NCBI GenBank assembly: GCA_963753845.1
Contig: CAVWEI010000017.1
Coordinates: 186,001-250,000 of the forward strand
Source of the DNA: Thiosocius sp963753845
Lineage (GTDB): Bacteria; Pseudomonadota; Gammaproteobacteria; Chromatiales; Chromatiaceae
DNA: 64,000 nucleotides
Direction: 5' to 3'
The translations under genes and the position numbers were made by a program. Under the pieces are notes generated by a model. That model made no database searches and had not been told where the DNA came from. It was given only the letters and a program-made list of their open reading frames with translations. Of the stretch, positions 1 to 10,638 are shown one piece after another (positions within the stretch are counted from its first letter, which is position 1; each line of letters opens with the position of its first letter).

Positions 1-111
1 CGGCGACCCCGGGGTGAGGCTTCTGCGTGTCGCCCGCCAATCACCATCCCTGGCGCCTGGTGACATCTCCATGCCGGGGACCCAACAAACGCAAGGTTTC
101 AGGACGTACGA
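1..111. other. Tail of upstream gene and mucD leader
   Basis: No complete gene fits here. One frame entering from the left edge ends at a TGA at 15-17 and could be the last codons of an upstream gene. In relatives mucD usually follows the rpoE-mucA-mucB-mucC cluster, but five codons are too few to identify it. No convincing -10/-35 pair was seen before mucD, which fits read-through from an upstream operon. Confidence 0.3.
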
Positions 112-1548
112 ATGAAAATGATTCCAACACTTGGACTGCAATCGCTGTTGACTGGCTGCGTGATGGCCTTCGGGCTGGTTGCTGGCTCATATGCACGCGA
201 CCTGCCCGATTTCACTGTGCTGGCGGAACAGAACAGCTCCGCGGTCGTCAATATCAGCACACTTCAGAAGTCGCAGTCGCAGCGTCGGATGCCAAAAGGC
301 TTCTCGATGCCCGAGGTACCCGAGGGTAGTCAGCTCGAAGAGTTGTTCAAGCATTTCTTCGGTGAAGGCATGGAGGATTTCGGCGACCGAGAGAGCCAAT
401 CGCTGGGGTCCGGGTTCGTGGTTTCGTCGGACGGTTATATCCTCACCAACTATCATGTGGTCGCGGACGCCGACGAGGTCCAGGTGCGTTTCAGTGATCG
501 CCGTTTTTTCGATGCCAAGGTCATCGGATCGGACAAGGACAGCGATGTGGCCCTGATCAAGATCGAGGCGACCGATCTGCCGACGGTGAAGATCGGCAAG
601 AGCAGCGAACTCAAGGTGGGTGAATGGGTGTTGGCCATCGGTTCCCCGTTCGGCTTCGATCATACAGTCACGGCCGGGATCGTCAGCGCGAAAGGCCGCA
701 GCCTGCCGAGCGAAAACTATGTGCCGTTTATCCAGACCGACGTCGCCATCAATCCGGGCAATTCGGGTGGGCCGCTGTTCAACCTCGATGGTGAAGTGAT
801 CGGGGTCAATTCCCAGATTTACAGCCGCACCGGTGGGTTCATGGGGCTGTCGTTTGCGATTCCCATAGAACTGGCGATGAACGTGGCCGATCAGCTGCGC
901 CAGCATGGGCGTGTATCACGCGGCTACCTCGGCGTGCTGATCCAGGACGTCGACCACAACCTGGCCGATTCTTTCGGTATGGCACAACCTTACGGCGCCC
1001 TGATCTCAAAGATCATGCCCGAATCCCCGGCGGCAAAGGCCGGCCTGCAGGTGGGTGACGTGATTCTCAGCTTCAACGGCCAGAGGCTGTTGAAATCCAG
1101 CCAGTTGCCTCCCCTGGTAGGCGCGAGCGGCATCGAGGAAGAGGCGACAGTGCGGGTCCTGCGCAACGGTAAGGAGCTGGATATTGCGATTGCGGTCGGC
1201 CGGCTTCCCGATGAAGATGCAGAGGTTGCGGCGGCGCCCCCGGCCAGAAGCGAACCGGATGAAATCGAGCAACTCGGACTTGCCGTCATAGACATCGATC
1301 CCAAGGTGCGTGAGGAACTGGGTCTGGAAGAATCCGGTGGCGCGCTGGTGGGAAAGGTCTCTTCCGGTGCGGCGCAGGATGCCGGTATCCGAAGAGGCGA
1401 TATCATTTTGATGTTCGACGGTGTCGATGTCAGGGATGCCGTGCATCTGCGGAAACTGATCGACAAGGCCGAAAACAAGCGCACGGTGGCGGTGTTGATC
1501 AAACGTGGTGACAACCCCCTGTTCCTGGCATTGCGCATGAAAGACTGA
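112..1548 (+). CDS. mucD: Periplasmic serine endoprotease, DegP/HtrA family (MucD-like)
   Basis: This is a periplasmic chaperone-protease that degrades misfolded envelope proteins. A signal peptide covers about residues 1-29. The trypsin-like domain carries the triad His115 (NYHVV), Asp145 (DSDVALIKI) and Ser218 (NPGNSGGPL). Two PDZ domains follow, at about 270-360 and 385-475. The length of 478 residues is normal for DegP/MucD. The next gene begins at the base after its stop, so the two are probably co-transcribed. Placement just upstream of lepA matches the MucD position in Pseudomonas-like genomes; MucD rather than DegQ is inferred from that context. Confidence 0.95.
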   Translation: MKMIPTLGLQSLLTGCVMAFGLVAGSYARDLPDFTVLAEQNSSAVVNISTLQKSQSQRRMPKGFSMPEVPEGSQLEELFKHFFGEGMEDFGDRESQSLGSGFVVSSDGYILTNYHVVADADEVQVRFSDRRFFDAKVIGSDKDSDVALIKIEATDLPTVKIGKSSELKVGEWVLAIGSPFGFDHTVTAGIVSAKGRSLPSENYVPFIQTDVAINPGNSGGPLFNLDGEVIGVNSQIYSRTGGFMGLSFAIPIELAMNVADQLRQHGRVSRGYLGVLIQDVDHNLADSFGMAQPYGALISKIMPESPAAKAGLQVGDVILSFNGQRLLKSSQLPPLVGASGIEEEATVRVLRNGKELDIAIAVGRLPDEDAEVAAAPPARSEPDEIEQLGLAVIDIDPKVREELGLEESGGALVGKVSSGAAQDAGIRRGDIILMFDGVDVRDAVHLRKLIDKAENKRTVAVLIKRGDNPLFLALRMKD

Positions 1549-1806
1549 GTGTTGTCTCCCGCGCCGGTGTTTTACTACCGCAACGGCTGCCATCTCTGTG
1601 AAGAGATGGCAGCCGTACTGTTTCGCGGCTGGCCGGAGCAGGCCTCGGCCATGAATTGGCGTGATGTCGACGAGCGGCCGGATTGGCGCGCCGCATTTGG
1701 CGAGCAGGTGCCGGTGCTGGTCCTGGGTGAGGAGGTCGTCTGCGCCCTGCAACCGGATCTTCGGCGTATCGCCCAGTATTTCGGAGAAATGGCGAATCCG
1801 GTATAA
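1549..1806 (+). CDS. Glutaredoxin-like thioredoxin-fold protein
   Basis: An 85-residue protein starting at a GTG directly after the mucD stop. The N-terminus has a beta strand followed by a CxxC motif (NGCHLCEEM, Cys at about 14 and 17), and a cis-proline segment (QVPVLVL) follows, as in the short glutaredoxin-like DUF836 family. Such proteins are probably cytosolic thiol-disulfide oxidoreductases, and the substrate is unknown. The family is often found between mucD and lepA in Gammaproteobacteria. A TATAAT sequence overlaps the end of the gene. Confidence 0.85.
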   Translation: MLSPAPVFYYRNGCHLCEEMAAVLFRGWPEQASAMNWRDVDERPDWRAAFGEQVPVLVLGEEVVCALQPDLRRIAQYFGEMANPV

Positions 1807-1807
1807 T
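1802..1807 (+). promoter_or_regulatory. Possible sigma70 -10 box before lepA
   Basis: A perfect TATAAT lies over the last codons of the glutaredoxin-like gene. The region 16-18 bases upstream matches the -35 consensus poorly (TTCGGA-like), so activity is uncertain. A transcript starting here would carry the hairpin at 1838-1871 in its leader before lepA. Confidence 0.4.
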
Positions 1808-1837
1808 CTGCGCACTTTGCGGCGGGACAGACCCCTG

Positions 1838-1871
1838 AACGGAACTTTCCGGTGGAAAGTTCCGTTTTTTT
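1838..1871 (+). terminator. Perfect 13-bp hairpin with T-tract in front of lepA
   Basis: The arms AACGGAACTTTCC (1838-1850) and GGAAAGTTCCGTT (1854-1866) are exactly complementary around a 3-base loop, and seven T residues run from 1865 to 1871. This is a textbook rho-independent terminator. It sits only 31 bases before the lepA start, so it ends the mucD transcript, attenuates lepA, or both. Confidence 0.85.
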
Positions 1872-1902
1872 CATCCGCCAGGGATTATCCTCACGGACCT
1901 CC

Positions 1903-3708
<1,806 letters not shown>

Positions 3709-3760
3709 CGGGCGATTCACGCCATTCCGGGCAAGCCCGCCGTTGAAATTTGGAACTCTT

Positions 3761-4600
3761 ATGCAAACGATCCTGATTTTCGCCTTTTTTGCACTGCTCG
3801 TGTGGGTGGTCATGTCTTTCGGCATAGAGCCGGCACTGGCCCTTGCCTCCATCGTCAGCGGCCTGGTCTGGCTGCTCTATCGCCTGATCAGGGGAAAGGG
3901 TGAAGGCAAACCGCCGGCTACGGTCGAATATGCGCGCTCATTCTTCCCGATCTTCCTGATCGTTCTGCTGCTGCGGGCCTTTCTGGTCGAGCCGTTTCGT
4001 ATCCCGTCCGGATCCATGATGCCGACCCTGTTGGTCGGTGACTTCATCCTGGTCAACAAATTCTCGTACGGAATTCGTGCACCTGTGACCAAGGCCAAGC
4101 TGATCGAGTTGGGTGAGCCGCAGCGCGGCGACATCGTCGTGTTCCGCTGGCCGGTCAATCCACGCCTGGACTACATCAAGCGGGTGGTGGGTGTTCCGGG
4201 GGATCGCATCCGTTATCAGAACAAGACCGTATTCATCAACGGCGAGCCGGCTCCGATCGAGTGGCTCGGGCAGTACCAGCCGGAAGGCTCGGGCATGCGC
4301 GCGCTTGGGTCGGTCGAGGGCATCGAACTGCTCGGCGATGTCGAACATTCTGTACTGGTCAACCCGCTGGCACCTGATTTCAGCCCGTCCTGCAATTTCC
4401 TCGGCTACGGTGAAGTGACTGTCCCCGAGGGCAGCTATCTGATGTTCGGAGACAATCGCGACGACAGCAACGACGGTCGCTGCTGGGGCCTGGTTCCAGA
4501 GGAAAACCTGGTCGGCAAGGCATTTTTCGTCTGGATGAGTTGGGACTGGCAGCGCTCCGGTTTTCTCGGCCTGAGCCGGATTGGGCCGATTGCCGATTGA
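3761..4600 (+). CDS. lepB: Signal peptidase I
   Basis: The membrane enzyme that removes signal peptides from exported proteins. Two N-terminal membrane segments (about 3-40 and 60-76) precede the catalytic region. The nucleophile is Ser85 in IPSGSMMPTL, the general base is Lys140 in DYIKRVVGVPGD, and the GDNRDDSNDGR box is present. The start at 3761 gives 279 residues; the upstream extension overlaps lepA and was rejected. It forms the standard pair with lepA, and a hairpin follows the gene. Confidence 0.97.
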   Translation: MQTILIFAFFALLVWVVMSFGIEPALALASIVSGLVWLLYRLIRGKGEGKPPATVEYARSFFPIFLIVLLLRAFLVEPFRIPSGSMMPTLLVGDFILVNKFSYGIRAPVTKAKLIELGEPQRGDIVVFRWPVNPRLDYIKRVVGVPGDRIRYQNKTVFINGEPAPIEWLGQYQPEGSGMRALGSVEGIELLGDVEHSVLVNPLAPDFSPSCNFLGYGEVTVPEGSYLMFGDNRDDSNDGRCWGLVPEENLVGKAFFVWMSWDWQRSGFLGLSRIGPIAD

Positions 4601-4652
4601 TGCGGCTGGTGTTTTTCAAGGCAGGCCAGCCGTCTGCCGCTACAGTGTTAGC

Positions 4653-4683
4653 CCGGCCACCCCGTATATCGGGTGGCCGGTTT
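4653..4683 (+). terminator. Hairpin after lepB
   Basis: The perfect 10-bp arms CCGGCCACCC (4653-4662) and GGGTGGCCGG (4671-4680) are followed by only TTT and then AATAG. It is likely a weak terminator or RNA-stabilising stem between lepB and the next gene. Confidence 0.5.
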
Positions 4684-4714
4684 AATAGAATACCCCTGAC
4701 GTAGGATCGCTCTC

Positions 4715-5098
4715 ATGAAACAGAATCTGATGGTTAACAGACAAAACGGCATGACCATGCTGTCGTGGCTCGTAGTGCTCGGAATCCTGGTCTTCTTCAT
4801 CCTGATCGGAATCAAGATGATTCCGACCTACCTGGAAAATCAGTCGGTCAAGCAGGTTCTGACCAACATGGAGAATGATCGGGAGGTGCGCTCCATGTCC
4901 GGGGCTGAGATCAAAAATTCATTCATGAAACGCCTGAAGATCAACAGCGTGTACGAATTCGATCGTGATTCGATCAAGTTGAAAAAGGAAAAGTTCGGCA
5001 CCAGGGTGGACGTGGACTACGAAGTGCGTAAACCCGTCGCCGGTAATGTCTCGATCCTGATGACCTTCACAAACACGGCGTTGATCCCCCCGCCATGA
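4715..5098 (+). CDS. DUF4845 single-pass membrane protein
   Basis: A 127-residue protein with a short basic N-terminus, one membrane segment at about residues 14-36 (LSWLVVLGILVFFILIG) and a C-terminal soluble part presumed periplasmic. The N-terminus looks pilin-like, but no prepilin cleavage context is clear. DUF4845 proteins characteristically sit between lepB and rnc in Gammaproteobacteria, and their function is not established. The stop overlaps the rnc start (ATGA), so translation is probably coupled. An AGGA precedes the ATG. Confidence 0.85.
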   Translation: MKQNLMVNRQNGMTMLSWLVVLGILVFFILIGIKMIPTYLENQSVKQVLTNMENDREVRSMSGAEIKNSFMKRLKINSVYEFDRDSIKLKKEKFGTRVDVDYEVRKPVAGNVSILMTFTNTALIPPP

Positions 5099-5763
5099 GG
5101 CGGTTGCAGGAGCGTCTGGCTTACGAGTTCGAAGATATCGGTCTGCTGGAGCGCGCCCTCACGCATCGCAGCCTGGGTGCCCGGAACAACGAGCGGCTGG
5201 AATTCCTGGGGGACGCGATCCTCGGTTTCGAAGTGGCGGACCGCCTGTATCACCAGGTGGATGATGCCGACGAAGGTCAGCTGAGCCGCATGCGGGCACA
5301 CCTGGTCAAGCGCGAGACCCTTGCCAGGATAGCGCGCGAACTGAAGCTGGGGGCCATCCTCAGGCTGGGGGCAGGGGAGCTGCGCAGCGGCGGTCAGACC
5401 CGCGATTCGATCCTCGCCGATGCCGTCGAGGCGATCATCGCCGCGGTATACGTAGATGGTGGTATCGATGAGGCCCGGAACCTGGTCAGGCGGTTGCTCG
5501 GTGACCGCTTGGCCGACCCCACCCCGGAGACGCGTCGCAAGGATCCCAAGACCCGGTTGCAGGAATATCTGCAGTCAACCGGCAAACCTTTGCCCAGCTA
5601 CGATGTGGCCAGCACCAGTGGCGACCAGCACGATCAGACCTTTCGCATCGTTTGTTCGACCGGCTTGGCGGAAGATACAGAGGGCGAAGGCAGCAGCCGT
5701 CGCAAGGCCGAGCAGGCTGCCGCAAGGGCCATGCTTGAGCGCCTGGAGGAAATGGACAAATGA
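5095..5763 (+). CDS. rnc: Ribonuclease III
   Basis: A double-strand-specific endoribonuclease of rRNA and mRNA processing. The signature NERLEFLGDAILG (about residues 31-43) and the downstream acidic residues (DAVEAIIAAVY) form the magnesium site. A double-stranded RNA-binding domain occupies about 150-220 (DPKTRLQEYLQ, with basic SSRRKAEQAAA at the end). It is 222 residues long, normal for the family. It overlaps its neighbours on both sides by ATGA, giving a DUF4845-rnc-era transcription unit. Confidence 0.98.
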   Translation: MRRLQERLAYEFEDIGLLERALTHRSLGARNNERLEFLGDAILGFEVADRLYHQVDDADEGQLSRMRAHLVKRETLARIARELKLGAILRLGAGELRSGGQTRDSILADAVEAIIAAVYVDGGIDEARNLVRRLLGDRLADPTPETRRKDPKTRLQEYLQSTGKPLPSYDVASTSGDQHDQTFRIVCSTGLAEDTEGEGSSRRKAEQAAARAMLERLEEMDK

Positions 5764-6647
5764 GCTATCGCAGCGGCTATGCAGTCCTGATCGGTCGGCC
5801 GAATGTCGGCAAGTCCACCCTGTTGAACCGGCTGGTCGGGCAGAAGCTTGCGATCACGTCACATAAGCCACAGACCACGCGCCATCGGATCCTGGGCATC
5901 CGGTCGCAGGATGAAGGGCAGATCGTGTTTGTCGACACGCCCGGAATCCACGATCGTGGCGAAAAAGCGATGAACTTCTATCTCAACCGCACCGCGCACA
6001 CGGCCCTGCAGGACGTGGATATCGTGATATTCGTGGTCCAGGCGCTGGCCTGGACCGAGGAAGACGAGCGTGTGCTCAGCGCGATCGAGCAGGCGGGCAT
6101 CCCGACAATCGCGGTCGTAAACAAGGTCGATCTGGTGCCGCAGAAAGAGAATCTCCTGCCGTTCATGGAGACGCTCGCACAGCGACACCCCTTCGTCGAG
6201 GTGATGCCGGTTTCGGCACGGGACGGTGACAATGCCGAGACCCTCCTGCGGTCGGTGCTGGAGAGGCTCCCGGAGGGCGAGCCCATCTACCCGGACGACC
6301 AGATCAGCGACCGCTCTGAACGCTTCTTCGCGGCCGAGTTGCTGCGGGAGCAACTGATTCGGCGCTACCATCAGGAACTGCCATATGCGGTGACGGTGGA
6401 GATCGAGCGCTTCGAGGAGGAGGGCGGCCGCTACAACATCGGCGCGGTGATCTGGGTGGAGCGCGAGAGCCAACGCGTGATTCTGCTCGGAAAGGGCGGC
6501 CTGGCAATGAAGGAGACGGCGACGGCTGCGCGCATGGCGATGAACGATTTTTTCCAGACCCGGGTGCATCTCGAGGTCTGGATCAAGGTCAAGAAGAGCT
6601 GGTCGAGTGACCAGGCCAGCCTGGTCAAGCTGGGCTACACGGACTGA
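5760..6647 (+). CDS. era: GTPase Era
   Basis: Era binds 16S rRNA and helps 30S assembly. The G motifs are GRPNVGKST, TTRHR, DTPG, NKVD and SAR. A C-terminal KH domain is shown by VILLGKGGLAMKETA. The length of 295 residues is typical. It starts inside the rnc stop codon (ATGA), the rnc-era coupling seen in E. coli. recO begins a few bases after the stop. Confidence 0.98.
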   Translation: MSYRSGYAVLIGRPNVGKSTLLNRLVGQKLAITSHKPQTTRHRILGIRSQDEGQIVFVDTPGIHDRGEKAMNFYLNRTAHTALQDVDIVIFVVQALAWTEEDERVLSAIEQAGIPTIAVVNKVDLVPQKENLLPFMETLAQRHPFVEVMPVSARDGDNAETLLRSVLERLPEGEPIYPDDQISDRSERFFAAELLREQLIRRYHQELPYAVTVEIERFEEEGGRYNIGAVIWVERESQRVILLGKGGLAMKETATAARMAMNDFFQTRVHLEVWIKVKKSWSSDQASLVKLGYTD

Positions 6648-6651
6648 CTCT

Positions 6652-7338
6652 TTGGTCGCGCAAACCCTGCAGGCCGCCTATGCCCTGCATACCCGGCGTT
6701 ACGGCGACAGCAGTCTGATTGTCGATCTGTTCACCCGCGAACAGGGCAGGGTCGCCTGCGTCGCCAAGGGCGCGCTGCGTGCCCGCCGGCCCGACACCCG
6801 GATACAATCCTTTCAGCCCCTGCTGGTGGAGTTGCGTGGGCGGGGAGAGGTCCTGACACTGGTGCGTGCGGAATCGGGTGCCGCGCCACTGAGATTTTGC
6901 GGGCGCGATATCTATTGCGGGCTTTATCTCAACGAACTTCTGCTCAAACTGACGCCACGTGAGGATGCCTGTCCGGCGCTGTTCGACGATTATGCACTGG
7001 CGATCGAAGGCCTGAGCACGACCATGCCGGTGGAGCCCGTACTGAGACGCTTCGAGGTGCGGCTCCTGTATCATCTCGGCCTTGGGCTTGCACTCGAAGT
7101 GGACAGCAAAGGGCAGCCGATAGCGCCCGACAGCAGTTACACTTATGACGTCGACTCTGGAGCGGGCGTCGTCCCGCCCGAACAGCCGGGTGCACTCGAT
7201 GGGAGGACCCTGCTGGCGTTGCGGTCAGGTATCTTCGACGATGAGGCCTGCCTGCAGCAGGCGCGGACGCTGATGCGGCGAATCCTCGATTGGCATCTTG
7301 ACGGCCGTCCGCTGCGCAGCAGGGAACTGTTCCGTTGA
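6652..7338 (+). CDS. recO: DNA repair protein RecO
   Basis: RecO works with RecR and RecF to load RecA on SSB-coated DNA. The OB-fold N-terminus (RRYGDSSLIVDLFTREQGRV) is diagnostic and a helical C-terminal domain follows. No ATG gives a normal N-terminus: an ATG at 6607 would overlap era by 41 bases and add unrelated residues. The TTG at 6652 gives 228 residues (about 242 in E. coli) and is preferred. The cysteines of the zinc-finger seen in some RecO proteins are not evident. Confidence 0.93.
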   Translation: MVAQTLQAAYALHTRRYGDSSLIVDLFTREQGRVACVAKGALRARRPDTRIQSFQPLLVELRGRGEVLTLVRAESGAAPLRFCGRDIYCGLYLNELLLKLTPREDACPALFDDYALAIEGLSTTMPVEPVLRRFEVRLLYHLGLGLALEVDSKGQPIAPDSSYTYDVDSGAGVVPPEQPGALDGRTLLALRSGIFDDEACLQQARTLMRRILDWHLDGRPLRSRELFR

Positions 7339-7386
7339 CCCTCGTCGGCAGATGGCAGGCACGTATTTTTTGACCGACTGAATGAA

Positions 7387-8124
7387 ATGAGCAACTACGA
7401 ACGACTGCTGGGCGTAAATATCGATCACGTGGCCACCTTGCGCCAGGCGCGTGGTACGCGCTATCCGGAACCCATCCAGGCGGCCCTTATCGCCGAGCAG
7501 GGTGGTGCAGACTCGATTACCCTGCACCTGCGCGAGGACCGGCGGCACATTCAGGATCGCGACGTCGAATTGCTGTCCGGCATCCTGCAGACGCGCATGA
7601 ATCTCGAGATGGCGGCGACCCCGGAGATGCTGTCCATCGCTACCCGACTGCGGCCTGCAGATTGTTGCCTGGTGCCGGAGAAACGCGAGGAACTAACCAC
7701 CGAGGGCGGGCTCGATGCCGCAGGCAGCGTTGCGATGCTCAAGGACTATTGTGCGGAACTGGCCGATGCGGGGGTAAAGGTGTCGCTGTTTGTCGATGCC
7801 GACCCGAGGCAGCTCGAGGCTGCGGTCGCGATCGGTGCGCCGGTGGTGGAAATCCATACGGGGCATTACGCCGATGCACATGACCCGGTGTCTGCACGGG
7901 CCGCCCTGGGCCGAATCGCGAACGCGGTGAGTCAGGGAATGCAGCTTGGGCTGCAGGTCAATGTCGGTCACGGCCTGGATTACCACAACGTCAAGGCAGT
8001 CGCTGCGATTGACGGGATACTCGAGTTCAACATCGGGCATGCAATCATAAGTCAGGCAGTGTTCTCGGGGCTGCACACGGCGGTCGCCGACATGAAGCAC
8101 TTGTTGCAGCCTCCGTCGCGCTGA
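7387..8124 (+). CDS. pdxJ: Pyridoxine 5'-phosphate synthase
   Basis: PdxJ condenses 1-deoxyxylulose 5-phosphate with 3-amino-2-oxopropyl phosphate to form pyridoxine phosphate. The N-terminal LGVNIDHVATLRQARGT and the later LREDRRHI, VSLFVDAD and NVGHGLDYHN segments are conserved in this TIM-barrel family. The length of 245 residues is typical. It is downstream of recO as in E. coli, but acpS, the usual next gene, is missing: the next gene is convergent barA. Confidence 0.98.
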   Translation: MSNYERLLGVNIDHVATLRQARGTRYPEPIQAALIAEQGGADSITLHLREDRRHIQDRDVELLSGILQTRMNLEMAATPEMLSIATRLRPADCCLVPEKREELTTEGGLDAAGSVAMLKDYCAELADAGVKVSLFVDADPRQLEAAVAIGAPVVEIHTGHYADAHDPVSARAALGRIANAVSQGMQLGLQVNVGHGLDYHNVKAVAAIDGILEFNIGHAIISQAVFSGLHTAVADMKHLLQPPSR

Positions 8125-8151
8125 GGTATCGGCGGTTCGGCGCTTGGCTGG

Positions 8152-10545
8152 TCAGTCCTGCAACTCGATGACCAGCTGTGCCTGCTCGGCCACCTGGTCG
8201 AACAGTACGCTGACCGTCGATTCGTCCTCCAGGGTGATCGCATGCTGCAGTTCGCCCAAGGCATGGTAGAGCGCAGGGACACCGCAGATTGCGGCGGCAC
8301 CATGCAGCCGGTGCGACAGTTGCCAGAGCTCCGGCCAGTCCTTACTTTCCAGCTTGTTGCGCATGGCGTCGATGGTCTCCGGGAGTTCGGTACGAAGCTC
8401 CTGGAAAAGCTTGGCTGCTATGCTTTTCGAGCCACCGGATATGCGCAACGCCTGGGCCTCGTCACGCACCGGCCATGCTTGCTTTGGCATGACGTTTGTA
8501 CTCGAATCAATGAACCGGGTGGGAGCCAGGCTTTCATCCAGAAGTCCGCGGACCGTCGATCTGAGCAATTCCTCGCCGACCGGCTTGATTAAATACCCCT
8601 GTATTCCCAAACGTGCAATCTCGCGCTGATTCTTCTCGACCGCATCTGCGGTGAGTGCAACGATTGGAATCGGACGGTCCGCGTGAAGCGCCTGAATACG
8701 CCGGGCTGCTTCCAGGCCGCTCATGCGAGGCATATGCACATCGAGGAACGCCATATCGATGACATTTGTTTTTGCCAGTTCAACCGCCACCTCGCCGTCC
8801 CCGGCCTGCAGTACCTGCGCCCCCATATCGGTGAGAAGATGGGTGATCAACTGAAGGTTGATGGGATGGTCGTCTGCAGCAAGGCACACTTTGCCCGCAA
8901 GCAACTTGTCCTGATCGATGTCTTGCTCCGGGGCAGTCTCTGCTACCGTCATCTGTCCGGACGCGCGCCGCACCTTTCCGAAGCGTAGACAACCACGCAG
9001 GCTTTCCTGCACATGGCGCAGATGGGCCGGCTTGCTGAGGCAATACATGGCGCCACCCTCGGCAAATCGGCCCAACAGTTCCTGGTCAGAGCTGGACAAC
9101 AGGGCGATCACCGGCATGTTGTGCCGCCAGGCCAGGTCACGGATTCTGTCCAGGCATTCGGAGACCTCCGGCTCGCGGTCACTGCAGCCGATCGCGACCA
9201 GCGCGTAGCGTGGCAGGTCGACGTCATCGAGTCCAGAGTATTGCGCAAGAACATCGACAGCCAACCCCATCTCAATCAGCGTGTTGCGCAATGCCAGCCG
9301 GGATGGCTCGTGCGGCTCCACCAGCAGCCCCCGTCGATTCAGTGGTTGCGAATAGTGAGCCGGAGGACTGTCCGGATCGCGGTCCAGCCTCAAGGTCGCG
9401 CGGAACACCGAACCTTCCCCGATCCTGCTGACCACGTTTATGTTGCCACCCATTGCCTGGGCAAGTGAATGGCAGATACTCAATCCCAGGCCACTGCCTC
9501 CGAACAGCCGGTTGGTGTCCCCGCTGCCCTGGTCGAATGGCTGGAACAACTGTTGCTGCTCGCCCAGCGGGATCCCGATCCCGGTGTCGCTGATCGCGAA
9601 GGTGATGGAGAGCCGGTGCTCCTCCTCTTCGTCTAACATCACGCGCACGACGATCTCACCCTGCTCGGTGAACTTCACTGCGTTACCGATGAGGTTGTTG
9701 AGTATCTGAATAATCCGGGTTTCGTCACCCACGAGGTGGTCCGGGACATCGTTGTAGACCATGTAGGCCAGGTCGAGGTGTTTTGCATGTGCCTGCGGTC
9801 CCCAAAGGGTTACCGCACTCTCGACACATTGGCGCAGGCTGAAGGGTTCATGGCTGAGAATCAGCTTGCCCGATTCGAGCCGGGAAAAATCCAGGATATC
9901 GTCGACAATACGCAGCAATGAAAGGGCCGATTTCTCAATGGTGATGAGAAAGTCGCTCTGTTTGGCGTCCAGCTTGGTCTTGCTGAGCAATCGCGTGAAA
10001 CCGATGATCCCGTTCATCGGTGTGCGGATCTCGTGGCTCATATTGGCGAGGAAAGCAGACTTGGCGCGGCTGGCCTCGATCGCGCGACGGCGCGCCAGAT
10101 CGAGTTCGGCATTGCGAATCTCGACCACCTCCATGCTTTCCTGCGCCTCTCGTACGGCCTGATCGATACTTTCCTGCAACTCGTCCTGGTCGACAGCGAG
10201 TTGGCGTGCCATGGCGTTGAAACCCGCCTCAAGTTGCCCGATCTCACCGGCCGAGACATTCCGAACCCGGGTTTCCAACTCGCCATCCCGTACGCGCTCA
10301 ATCGCGCGGTTGATGTTGGCTATCGGCCGTGTCAGCTGGTGCAGGCGGTCTGCTGCAACGAGCAGGGTGATGGCAAGTGCGGGGAGTATGAAGAGCAACC
10401 CGAGCAGCGCAAGGCCCGGCTGGTCCCTTCCCACCCACAGATACAGGCCGAACCCACCGAGCGCTATCAGGAGGGGCGCCAGGGTGACGAAATAAGCCCG
10501 ATAATAGACGCTGTCTGAGCGGTAGAATCTCGGGATTCTTCGCAA
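8152..10545 (-). CDS. barA: BarA/GacS-type hybrid sensor histidine kinase
   Basis: A tripartite sensor kinase expected to phosphorylate a UvrY/GacA-type regulator. Domains run as two close membrane segments (about 18-38 and 45-65), HAMP (about 66-118), HisKA with His171 in MSHEIRTPMNG, HATPase, a degenerate receiver, an intact receiver (FLDVHMPRM, with KPVG lysine) and a C-terminal Hpt (SHRLHGAA). I chose the TTG at 10545 because GGAAG lies just upstream; the longer frame is antisense to cysM. Only about five residues separate the membrane segments, so the periplasmic sensor domain of E. coli BarA is absent. It is divergent from cysM. Confidence 0.88.
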   Translation of the reverse strand: MRRIPRFYRSDSVYYRAYFVTLAPLLIALGGFGLYLWVGRDQPGLALLGLLFILPALAITLLVAADRLHQLTRPIANINRAIERVRDGELETRVRNVSAGEIGQLEAGFNAMARQLAVDQDELQESIDQAVREAQESMEVVEIRNAELDLARRRAIEASRAKSAFLANMSHEIRTPMNGIIGFTRLLSKTKLDAKQSDFLITIEKSALSLLRIVDDILDFSRLESGKLILSHEPFSLRQCVESAVTLWGPQAHAKHLDLAYMVYNDVPDHLVGDETRIIQILNNLIGNAVKFTEQGEIVVRVMLDEEEEHRLSITFAISDTGIGIPLGEQQQLFQPFDQGSGDTNRLFGGSGLGLSICHSLAQAMGGNINVVSRIGEGSVFRATLRLDRDPDSPPAHYSQPLNRRGLLVEPHEPSRLALRNTLIEMGLAVDVLAQYSGLDDVDLPRYALVAIGCSDREPEVSECLDRIRDLAWRHNMPVIALLSSSDQELLGRFAEGGAMYCLSKPAHLRHVQESLRGCLRFGKVRRASGQMTVAETAPEQDIDQDKLLAGKVCLAADDHPINLQLITHLLTDMGAQVLQAGDGEVAVELAKTNVIDMAFLDVHMPRMSGLEAARRIQALHADRPIPIVALTADAVEKNQREIARLGIQGYLIKPVGEELLRSTVRGLLDESLAPTRFIDSSTNVMPKQAWPVRDEAQALRISGGSKSIAAKLFQELRTELPETIDAMRNKLESKDWPELWQLSHRLHGAAAICGVPALYHALGELQHAITLEDESTVSVLFDQVAEQAQLVIELQD

Positions 10546-10638
10546 AGCTCTTCCTTCAACTGTGGGCCGGTGTGAAAAGGGCGCCCTTTGCCCGGATACT
10601 ACCTCGTTTTGGCCCTGGCGATTGAGTAAACTGGCCCG

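Noticed and set aside
187..906. Long leftward frame (239 codons) over mucD
   Set aside because: It is antisense to the catalytic domain of mucD, which has all conserved residues; the antisense product has no recognisable features.
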